NCBI GenBank assembly: GCA_002633005.1
Contig: NMRA01000118.1
Span: forward strand, 436,707 to 496,706
Direction of reading: 5' to 3'
Length of the DNA stretch: 60,000 nt
Origin: Phoronis australis
Lineage: Eukaryota > Phoronida > Phoronidae
How positions within the stretch are numbered: the first letter of the stretch is position 1; every line of letters begins with the position of its first letter. Positions 27,301-39,300 of this stretch are shown here, piece by piece. The position numbers and the translations under genes are program-made. Below the pieces are notes generated by a model, which ran no database searches, was not told the DNA's origin, and worked only from the letters and a program-made list of their open reading frames with translations.

Positions 27301-30300
27301 TACAATAAGGTTTCAAGAAAATCCGAAATCTGTTGAACAAGGATGACATCTGATTTGGTGAGAACGTAAGGTGTAACGCAAGACCAGCCAATGCAAAGTG
27401 ACAGGACGACCGCCAAGAAAAGTGTAAAGTTGCATCAGCCAATCTTATGAGTGAGGGACATTGTAGGAAATTTACCGTAGAACGTAGGCCGATGTTTTAC
27501 AGTTTGATAATAGGACAAGCGGACGTGAGTGTAACTATAGGCCGAATACGTTACATGGCAGTATTCCGAAGCTGCACTAGTCCGAAGGAGCACTAGTCCG
27601 AAGGTACAAGAGTCCAAAGCTGCACTAGTCCGAAGGTGCACTAGTCCGAAAGTGTACTAGTCCGAAGGCGCACTAGTCCAAAGGTGCACTAATTTGAAGG
27701 CGCACTAGTCCGAAGGTGCATTAGTCCGAAGGTGCACAAGTCCGAAGAAGCACAAGTCTGCAAATAAGTAAGATTTCGGACTATGACGCATTTTTCACAT
27801 TTTTTTCTATATGCAATAAGACAAATTCTTCGGTTGTTAGTTTTAGTGGCGCAGGTCTACCTACCGAAAAAACGCCCGTCGGGTACCAATACACATAATG
27901 CGTGCAAAAAATCGGACTTAAAAGCATGCTTTGAGTGTTTCGAAAACCAGTGCGACTGAGTGAGTTTCGAAAAACTACCAAAAATTGTATTGCTGTGGTT
28001 TTTGGCTCAGTTCTTAGGAGTATACCACATTCGGACTAATGTACCTTCAGACAAGTGCACCTTTGGACCAGTCCACCTTCGGATAAGTGAGCTGCTCTCT
28101 GTTTTCGTGCCACTCTCTCCATCGAGTTAACAGCTTTAATAGAACCAGAAACAAGTGAGTTTTGTAGTTTTTGCGGCTAGTTATGTTTTAACTTAATTAA
28201 TTACCCCTCAATGCGAGGACGACCTTCTGCGTTTTCCTCTGGTCTTCACCTTTATCCCATTTATAACTAACCGTGAACACCTGTTTTTTTTCGTAGTTGA
28301 AGCCTGCCTTCCACGTGAGCCAAATAGTGTCCCAGTCCACTTCAAGCACAGTTAAGTCAACCGGGGGTTCGGGGGGTCCTAAAACGACCAAAAAAAACGA
28401 CCGAATAACGATCGGAATCACTTATTTCCCCAAGATGGTAGCTTTAAACCAAACACACTGCGTGGAATCTAAACTATAGAATAAAAATGAAATGTCCATT
28501 GCTCATGTTTCAATGTAGTGGGGTCGGAGGGGGGNGTGTGAGAGAGGGGCGTCAATTTCCGTCCCAGATTCTGAAAAATTAAGGAAATTTTCTGTCAAAT
28601 ATCGGAAAGCAGAGCACACGATGGAAAAATCCGGGTAAGACATTCAAGCGGGGGATCGGCAAAGACAACCAGTGGGTGAAATGGTGGTGACTGGGAGGAG
28701 AAACATCGACCGGGGTATTGCAAATGAATTCAACTGAAGGGGTGAAAAGTTTTTAGGTCATATCCAGCCGAACATCCATATTGAGATACGCCTATAATGT
28801 ACGGACAGTGCTGTAGTGGGGCGTAGGCGCACGTAGGCGCAGCCAACCACCTTTTGGCATTTGAGCGTAGCGCCTACGCACCGTAAGTTACGTTCAACGC
28901 TGAAGGTGATGCGGCCGGGCTTTGGGCGCCTACTTACCTCGAATTTTACCACTACAACACTGTGTACGGACCAAGACATTTTGCTTTACACTCGCAATTT
29001 CATTTTTCTTGTTGATATTGAGATGATACATACCTATTCTGGAAAGTACGATGGCAGACTGGTCTACACCTTCTTCGTTAGAAGCAATGCAGTGATACCG
29101 TCCACCGTCCGCTTCTCTGAAATTTTTCACAGTCAAACGACTCAGGAATTCGTGTCCACTGGAGGTGACATTCGAAACTGTTGTCGTAATTAGGAACTTT
29201 TCTCTGCTCATGATTACCATTTCATCCTTTTTCCATTGGACATCAGGCTTAGGAAATCCGGTGATAAGGCAATCTAACACTGCGTCGACGCCGACTTTCG
29301 AGAAAAGTAGTTCTCGATCAAAAATGACGCTGGGTGTGTCTAAAAAGATCGTTTTAAATCATGCAATAAAAGGGGACGTTCGACTTACTAATACGTTGCT
29401 ATATCAAGAAATATCCTCGATATAGATTGGTATGACAAGATAGAAAATTTAACGTTGTTGGACCATAGTTTGACGAATAGTTCGGTCTCAAATTTCAATT
29501 TAAAATTAAACCAGTTTTTGTGTCTATCCTCAGAGTCAGAGGCCTGGTCAGTAGAGCGCGCGCCTCCCTAAAGTGAGATCCCGCTACAGAACGCTAGAAA
29601 ACATAAAAAACGGCCCCTATAATCAATACAAAGCAAGCTCAAGTTAGTTAATTCTGTACCAAATTACGACATTCTGATCGTACATACTCCACATACTTCC
29701 TGTTCGATACTCAATGTAATCACTTTTGGAACTCTATGGAAACGTGGGGTGTCATCTCAGATAGCATGTCTAAGTATTGGAATACTTATTTTAGATACTA
29801 CTTAATTGTATATACCTCTATGTATATAAGTTTCATTTATGAATTGTTTACAACCCAGATATAATGCTTCGCGGTTTCTGGGTTTGTTATTATTTCTTTG
29901 TATGTTCTGTGTATCCTTTAATAAATATATATCACAGTGAAAATCTCAGATTTCTAGACTAACAACTTATCGAGAGTGATCGAGCGAAATCACCTACATT
30001 CGCGTAAAATGTAATAATTTCGTTAAAAGTTGTAACCTTTTACTTTATCGTTACATTTTATATCCAATGCGCATGCCATTGTTACATTTTACGAGGCCAA
30101 AGTCTTATCACAAAGTCAATGACGAAAACCACAAGCACGTGGCATATGACACGACTGGGGGTACTCACGTAGTTTTGGGCGATGGGTGCTGCCCAAAAAT
30201 TTTAATACCTGCCTATTTAGAGAGTGAGCTCGGACAAAAAAGTGGCCTAATTAGCGACTAATTGTGTGTAAATCATAACAAGATATATTTTTGCCTCAAA

Positions 30301-33300
30301 TTTTCACTATCTGACAGGAAAAATGTTGCTAAACTGAACTTCTGTGGAGAATCCGTGTACATTATTAGCATAAAAATATACTTTTAAAATCTACCGAACT
30401 TCCTTCAAATTTACCGACTGACCCAACAATTTTGGGACACCAAATTCATGTGGTTCCACAGGATTATCAGTACAAATACTTATCTTCACAAGATTGACAT
30501 TTTACCAAATGATAAAAATGAGTCAGAGGATATTTTCCATCTGTACTTGTTTTGCAATTTTGTACAGTGTGAGTGGAGCGGTTATTAGAGGCTAAAATAT
30601 CAACCAAATTCAGAAGTTGGCAGAACGGAAATCATCAATTATCATGGTGTAGAGGTTGATATGATAAAAAATGTAATAACAAGAAATTCTTAGACAGGTG
30701 GACCCCTATTACACATTAAGTTCTCTGACGTATTTTGCTGTTTCCCAATTTGTGTGTGTGCGCGCGAATGGTGTGCTTCATAAGAGACTTGGACCATACG
30801 TTGTTTAATTTCATTGTGCTCATTCATTGTCATCCGTCAAATCGGCAATTTCCGAGATGTGATCTGCGGCGTGCACGCATGCAGTGTACAAAACACGTGA
30901 TTGTTATTTTCCTGAAGTACGAAACTCAGGTCTAAGTTACTCCGAGACACCCTAAATTTTCGTAATAGATGATTCTTTTGTAGTTTCATCTCTTTACATT
31001 CACTGTCAAACCATGCAGGTCTATATGGTTTGCTTACACACCTGTGTTGCCTCACGAGCATGCCCTTTCCACATGACTGGAACAAGTCTACTAAACCTTT
31101 TAACACTCTCATTTATGTCAATATCAACACAGCTCATAGTTCCTCGACACTTATCGTTTGCTTCCTGGCTTTGTAATTTTTCTAAAAATACACCTTCTTT
31201 CTGATTACGCCATCTACATCTTACTCGTTTTTGTAATGCTATATGATGTTCACCAATATCTTTCTTACATAATTTTGCATGGGTGCTGGGGGTACAAATT
31301 TAAGGAAAATGCAACGATGAATCACATTACAATACTTTAAAAATCTTGAATAATAATCAATGGTGCCACAACCTCTCGTCGAAACAAAAGTAAAATTGCC
31401 ATCGGGATCAGATTTGGATCTACCATTAACAATGTGGATACATGTACCATGACCCATACACAAATCAATTAAATTTTTACCAAAATTATTAGTTTTGACA
31501 TCTTGGTTTTTCCTTCGTTTGGCGAAATCATCCTCTACATAGACACAGCTATCTTCTATAACAGGGACATTTTTTCTACTGTCATCAACAATAAAGTCAT
31601 TGACAGTGCCAGTGCGGGGATTGAAATCACCTGCAAGAATTAATCTGGCTTGGTTTCGTTTACCTGAAACATTAAAATCTATGATGTCATCATATATCTG
31701 CTCCAAGTCACTTTCTTGGCTATAATCAGAACCCTCTGGAGGCAGGTACACAAAACATATAATGACATGTGGCTTTTCGCTGCAGGGGTACATATTTTTA
31801 TGTGTAAATAGATTTTTAAATAATAATTCATGCGCGTTACATTCTGTGCCAAATTATCTTTTACTAACACAGTGACGCCTCCTGATAATTTCCCATCAGG
31901 GGGGCGGATTGCAGAGTGGACTGTATAGTTGTCGAAAAACGTGTCAAATTCTTTTGGTGATTTTTGGAATGATTCAATGAAACCAATTATATCACATGAC
32001 TCAACAATTTCATATATTTCCTGAGATAATGTCTTCATTTTAAAGCCCAGTTCTTCTACATTCCAAGANAATTGAATTGAGTGAAAAAAATTTTTGAGAC
32101 TTTGTGAAAATCTCATATTATTTTGGAATGCGTTGAAACCAATTATATCACATGACTCAACAATTTCATATATTTCCTGAGATAATGTCTTCATTTTAAA
32201 GCCCAGTTCTTCTACATTCCAAGATCCTATATTCAAATCGATGCTCTGTTCGTCAAATTGCTGTTCTGCATCAGGGTCTGCTTCATCATTGATACCCCTG
32301 TCAGCTGGCCTTCAAAAATCTGTTCTTCGTTTGACCATGTATTGTTCTTCGTCATAGTAGTAGAAGGTTTCTCTACCGCTGATCATCTTGTCGAATGTGA
32401 TTTTAGCATGTTCCACCCTGTTCTCCATTTTGAAGGTGTTTAACTTTTTCCGGCCACTCTAACTCTCCCATGAGAAATCTTCGGTTATGTGTACTGACTC
32501 CTTCAGGCAGGTCTCTACCCTTCGCGAGAGCAGATTTCCTTGTCGCCAATACTTTTGCGATTATTGTTCGATTTCTGTTTTGCTGTTTTCTGCCAAGACG
32601 GTATGCACGGTCAATAGACAATTCGCTTGTTGTTAAATCATCAGCCACTTGTTGAACTAATTCAGCAGTTTTGTCCCATGACTTGTTGACCTCCTCCTTC
32701 ATATCATGTATAATAATATTGTCCCTTCTGGACCGATTTTTGGGGTCGTCCACCTTTCTCACTAGCAACTTAATGCAATCCCTGAGTTTGACATTTTCAG
32801 CCTGTGTCTCTTGAAATTGATCTTGGGTTACAACGAGTATATTATAAACGAACATACAACAGCAAGCAAATAATAAAAATGTGAAATTATGTCCATTCAC
32901 GTTAACGTATTATCTCCCTAAATGTAGTAGAACTGGACCATTTGTAGCCGCTCGTGCAACTATTTGCGTCACAACGATAGCGCGTTCACAATTCACTATT
33001 TCAGATCATGTTATTACGCTCGCTGGTTCCCTGTGTGCCTAGTCAGCACGCAGCTATCACGTAGTGGCACGCGCTTTAGTATTGGTTAATGTAACCTCAG
33101 CAGTCACTGGTCAGCTATACAACACCGTGAAAAATGGCGGACCGTGAACGATGTTTAGCCTTGTCATGCAAGTGGAGTTGCAGAAACTATTTCATTTCTG
33201 CAGTGATGTTTAATAGACGCGTGCTTGAAGCACATACATGTACAATAACAACATATCTGGCCGATTTAACCGGTGTGTCCATTCATACTCTATGAAAACA

Positions 33301-36300
33301 GGACAGTATCGTAAACAAGTCATCGACAGTAGAAACGTGCGCTTCGAAAAGAGGCAACCACAATTTCTAGGATTCACATTTCTTGAACAAAAATTTTAAG
33401 CACCGAATTGTCTGTACAACAGACCACATTTACACTTCAGTCCATCAGTCATGCCAGTTTGTTTGCGTAAAGCACTGCCTGTTGAGAATTCGACTAGCCA
33501 ATCAGAAACGCCGGTGTACAAAAATTTTCCGAGGAAAGTTAAGTGATACCTGCGTGGTGGCTACTGACCACCTAGTGGCACGCAGGGTACCAGCAAGGTT
33601 CTTACACCACTTTCTGTGTTCCACCAGACTTCAGCCAGATCAGATTTGCGTGTAGGTACGACTTATGGGAAAGTCATTCAGCAACGTAATATGATTGTGA
33701 AATGTGCAAAAAGCGTAAAATAATCTGTTACCAAAGGTCGTGGGTAGAGGGGGTTGTGGGTTCGAAGGCGTCGTGGATTGTGGAAATCGAAGGGGGTTGA
33801 AGGGGCTTTAGAGCAATCCACTATGGTGGACTAAAACACGTGATTTGTCTATTGAGTCAAAATCAACCTCAATTAAATTTCTACCAATTTCACGAGAGTT
33901 GTTAATTTGTTACATATTGTCAAAATGCTCACACAAAAAATGAAATTTTGTCAAGGAGTCCAGTGACTTAGCTCTGGCGTTTCTAGTGTCTTTGTAGATA
34001 ACGAATCGCTTTACTAAAAGAAACTGCATCATAAAATGTGATGAAATGAAACAAGAATGGCGTTTATTCGGAGTAATGGGGTTTTCGGAGTAATAGGATA
34101 TAACCTTAAAGGAGAGTGCCACCCAAAAAACAACCTATTTTGTATCACTAAATAATTTTTTATAGCTTCCGAAGATGGCTGCTGTGAGTGAGCAGAAACT
34201 GTCAAGGTACAGCTTGGTTGTTTCAATAAGAATTAATCTATGTCTATTTTGTATCAATTTAGATCGAGTAGTTCTACTCGATAACGGCACGTTCGGTTGC
34301 GTTACCTGACACCCGACGGCAGACGGAGATGTTGAAATTATCCAATGACTTCATTGGTTTCACACGCAGTCTGTTCAGCAGTTCACAGCACGGGTTACTG
34401 GTGCCAGCTTATCGCTTGAATTCATCGTTTAACACCAATAAATAATCAAACTTAGGCGTAAAACCCTTAAAATACACCGAAGTCTTATAAAAGTGTGTTG
34501 TTTTATTTCGCTGTTACGGATTTATTGGTATTTGGACACATCGTAGCCTACAAAGTTCGGCAGGCCAATTTACCAAGGTTCGTAGCAGGAATTTGGGGTC
34601 TGTTCCGAGATAAATTCGAAGTATTTTTCTGTGAAATTCAGACAGGAGAACCTAGATCTGTATTGTTTAGACTTGTGATTTTTTGAGTTCTAAACACACA
34701 AAACGCTTATTATCCCGGCCAGTGGCTCGGAACTCGATCAGGCCCGTCGCGGCCGGACTGACTCGTTATCCCGGCCAGTGGCTCAGAACCCGATCAGGCC
34801 CGTCGCGGCCGCCGGGACTGACACGAACATAAACCAGCTTGATTGGAAACTAAACCTCCAGTCACTAAAAGACTATAGTAGTTAGCCAAAGAAATAATGT
34901 GAATTAGCCACGAAACTGAAAATCTACTTACTTGTAGGGAGCCGTGAAGTCGGGTTCCCCTTCCACAGACAGTAAGGGTAAAGGTTGTACAGTAACAATT
35001 ATTTCAATAATGTATTTGTATTTCTAAATAAAGATTCCCCTAACATGTGACCATAGCATATAAAATCGAGTAATTGTTTCACAACAGCTTTTTGTCAGCA
35101 AACACTGAATTAGCATGCGCTCAGGCGGGCTTGGTGCCCGGTCAATTACCTGTATTGCCGGCATCAAAAGCCGGTAACGCAGTGGTTTATTCATTGCTGG
35201 CTTCTCAACATTTGCACTAACGAATACTGCAAAGGCATTACAAATTGTATCTAATGAGGCAGACTTTGTTTCAGTTTTATATAAGCATTGGTTAGGATGA
35301 GAATAATTCATTTTGAAACAGAATGCAGAATAATAAACGTCTACACGGCAACTCGCCGGGCGCCAATCCCCACTTACTCAAGAGTTCATCCGACGCAGAC
35401 TTCACGGGTCGGATCGTTAGGTTTCACAGTTCGAACCGGAGTACACTGATCAAGAAATACTAGAGAGGCGCCGTGAACATGCACAGGCAACGGAACGTAT
35501 GGACAGTTCTTTGGTAAGCCGGAATTCGTCATAGAAATCACTGTCGACGAAATGCCGGCCACAGACACGGAGATGTTTCACGGCCTCATACTTGCTATTA
35601 ATAGCGTACCTTTCATTCTTCACTGTCTCGAACCACTTCCTAAGCATTTCGGGCTCTCGAACAAGTCGTAAAAACGATATACCCGCTTTCTTCGCAGCTT
35701 CATATTTGGGACAATTGGAAACCATGCACCGCAATATAGCGGCATTCACTGTGCAGGCGAACCACTGACGTCGCTGCGTCGTTTTTCACCTTCCTCACAG
35801 GTTAACGCGACACCTCTTGGCAAGGCGAGGTCTACCGTGTAAGAGGCGAGGTGGATATAGACCGTTTAAGATCGTTAAAAAGACTAATTAAATCGGGTGG
35901 CATTCTCCTTTAAATCGATGCTGTCGCACGTGCGAATGTCTTGCAAGACTTAAAACTACATGGGCATGGCAATTCAATATTATAAACAAGTTCTAACCCA
36001 ATGGAAGTCACCACAGATTCGCAAGACGTTTAGCGATTCAAAACGTAGAGGTCTTCAAGGAAACGACACTAAATAAATTTCGCCCTGTGGCAGGATATCG
36101 TCAGAGTTGTTTCTTCCGGAACCATACCACTCACATCGGATGGAACATATTTCATCAAAATCAGCGGGTGGTGGTGATACAAGGTGCGAACGCGCTGTAT
36201 ATCTGTTTAGACGTTAAGAACTTACACTGCATCGCTACATACACTTCCGTTACCAATGGCTGATGCTGTAGAACATCTGTAGTTGCGCTACATTTGTACG

Positions 36301-39300
36301 TTCCAGTGTAGTAGGCCTTGCCGAAATGGTGGTCAGGGAATTCTGGGAAGCAAATGATCTTTAAAAACAAGTGCATGACTTCGTCATAGAAAAACGTGTA
36401 AATGCAGGCATGATGGTCACGAACAAATTGCAGTCTTACGGCGGTCGGACGGCGGAAGTGGGGAGGGGAGCAGCTCGAAGGTGCACTATTCCGAAAGTTC
36501 ACTTTCTTCGACGGTTCACTTGTACGAAACTCTACCAATAAGATGGAATAGAGTCATGAAGCATTGAAATTTACTTTTCGACATTCTACGAAACTCACCG
36601 ATGCGCCCAGAAAACATCCTGAGAACCAAGTCAGTAGCTTCACTTCAGTTGATTCACTGCTTGACGCCGGTCTGGCGGTTGATCTGCAAACACATTTGAT
36701 TGAGCCGGAAGTCGTCACCGGCAATCAATCAAATGTCTGCTAGTGGTTCACCAGGTGAACACCAGAGGAATGCAGTCAAGGAATTTAAATAACGAAAAGT
36801 TATAAACACACAGCACGTCTAAAACAGTTTAAAAACAATTATTAATCACAGTGAGGTTTGCTCGCTAATTCGTAATATTCCGCTGCAAAGTACCTCGATT
36901 TGAGATTTTTGGCGAACGGTTTGTAGGCCTGCGCCACTGCGTCAAACAACCGAAATATTCTACGGTGTAATAGTGCACGCAGAAAAATATGAAAAATCTG
37001 AAAACTTTTCGGATCAGTGCACCTTCGGACTACTGGCAAGTAACCGCGATGAGGCAGCGGCGATATATAAAGCATCTCCGTGCAACGGATTTTTGACATG
37101 GGCAGTTTCTAGAGATCTCCAATATAGGTCTGTTCACTAAGCTGTCTGATTCTCAACCAACAGCTTGAAGCTTGTTTGTTATAATACGATATCAGATGCT
37201 CATGAGTCACAATCAGATTTCAGAAAGTTGCTTTTTAAACAGGAAGGATTGAATGGGGAGATGGGAGGGAAAAGGTGGGTAGGGAACGAGTGGAGGGAGG
37301 AAATGCAGGAGGGCACCGAAGGAGGGAAGGAGGGAGTTGAGGTATGAAGGATTGAGATATTGACAGCATATGACATACAGAAATGCATGCAACTCTAAAA
37401 AGCCAAGGTTTGCTATTTCCATAGGTTAACTTTTTAGCCATAAGGTGGCTTTTGAACTGTGGACGAAGAAGAGCTAACGAGTGTGCGAACTCCGTGTCAA
37501 CCAACTTAAGGAGACAAACAGGTAAACTTACTGGCGAATTCAATAGTACAGTTAACTGTAGATACATAATTTTCCATAGTTTGTTGATAGGTTATCTTGT
37601 ATAGAATCCCTGAGCTCAACTCAGTGCTGTCTTTAAACCAGCGAATGACTGGGTCTGGCTTGCTCGTCACGACGCAGGACATGGTAAATGCCGTGTCGGA
37701 GATCCGAAAGTACTTCTGGGAAGGGGGCTTGTCGTTGAAGAATGACCTCACTTAGTTGCGAATAAAATGGTAGGTTACTTTTGATTAGAGCCACACAGCG
37801 TATTATGCAAACACGAACATTAAATATTTGGCTAAAATAAGGCAATTATCACACAGGTTTATGTTAGCTTTCTTTCCATTATCATTATAATCTAGGACCA
37901 TCGTCGTCTCAAAAAATGACGTAAGCGGAGTAACATTTTAAACTGGCTGTAAACCCGACTTCCATCATAAACATGACTTACACCACATAACGTAATGAAG
38001 TGGGTCTCCCATTTTTCATTAGTTATTCTGAGGTGGTATTAGGCCATGGAAAGGATTGCCAGTCCGCCATTACTAGAAACCAAGATCTACAATAATATGG
38101 CTTACTAACATGTCGCCATTTGATGCGCAGAATAACGAGTTGCTAGTTTTCAAAACCGGAAGCACTTCCTATCCGAGTAAGGAAAAAGTTGATACTAATT
38201 TTATAGCGGCGAACAGTACAGTCTAAATCAAAAGTTCATGATTCGTAAGCGGAAGGAGAGTCTATATATATAGCCACTGTGACATCACGTAAGAAGGTGA
38301 ACATCTGTTTGGGAAAAAGACAAATTCAACTTTGGTGGCATTTGCCTCCCCCACCTTACTATCCCTGGTGATCATAAATTCCACGCATATAAGTTACTTC
38401 AAATGAAACCCATCAAAGAGGGCACGGATCCCCTAACCCTTTCCCTGGCTTCATGCAGTCCTGTACCATACTACATACATGTAAGTGAGCTCCAGTCCTC
38501 AGACACCAAGTGCACATCGAATTCACGCACATGTACATGTTACCTTCATACGTGTCTATTATTGAAAGGAGTTGGATTTTAAAAAATCAACTCACAGTTC
38601 ACTGCCACTTTAATCTGCGCCGCCGGCCCACTTCCGAGGAAATTAACAGGCACACATTCGTACGTGGAGTCATCAGTTACTTGCAAGTCTCTAATTTCAT
38701 ACGGACCAGCTATTTCAGCAACCAGCATCCAACGTTGCATTGACTGACTAAACTTCCTCCATTCGTACTTCAGGGAATCTAACGGAACTAAAACACATAC
38801 CTTGATAATCGTCACGTTTAGGGTAAACCAAGAGCGTATTAGCACAGCGGCCACAAGGGGGACCATTACTTCACAGGGACCTAGGTAGCTATTTGTGTCT
38901 AAGACGCACATAATTTGATGTTGACAATCAAGTTTTGGCTCTTCCAAATTAAAGCGGTTGACTTTCTGACTAGGAAATATCCGAAAGCGACTTTGTGTAT
39001 GAACAATAAGACCGAATTATATAAAGCACCGACGTAGAAATAAATGATGATTTTCGGATTAATCTGGCTGCTGTGGCACCTCCTAGTGGCAGTTTTTCAT
39101 GTGAAGACTCGCTCATCCGTCATCTTTCGGCGGTGCCTTCTACATTAATACAGTAGGTCTCGCTCATAGGCTGCCTTCCGGAAGGGACCCTATATTAATT
39201 TTGGGGGCCGCAATCTCTGGCCGCCTTTCGGCGAGGCCCCCTATACTATTATAGGGGACCTCGCTGAAAGGCAGTCGAAAAGCGGGGCCCTCAAAATTAA

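Noticed and set aside
27562-27763. Regularly spaced repeats resembling a CRISPR array
   Set aside because: The units are head-to-tail without spacers, in a clearly eukaryotic setting; it is a minisatellite arm.
29540-29600. tRNA-like sequence (TGGTCAGTAGAGCGCG)
   Set aside because: An A-box-like start exists but the B box is too degenerate to support a tRNA or SINE call.
37165-37422. Overlapping ORFs on both strands near exon 8
   Set aside because: They derive from a purine-rich low-complexity stretch and have no splice support.
38788-38947. Extension of the Ig4 half exon upstream in the same frame
   Set aside because: A strong acceptor (GTGTTTTAG) ends at 38788, and the upstream translation lacks Ig features; the true first half is at 41450-41367.
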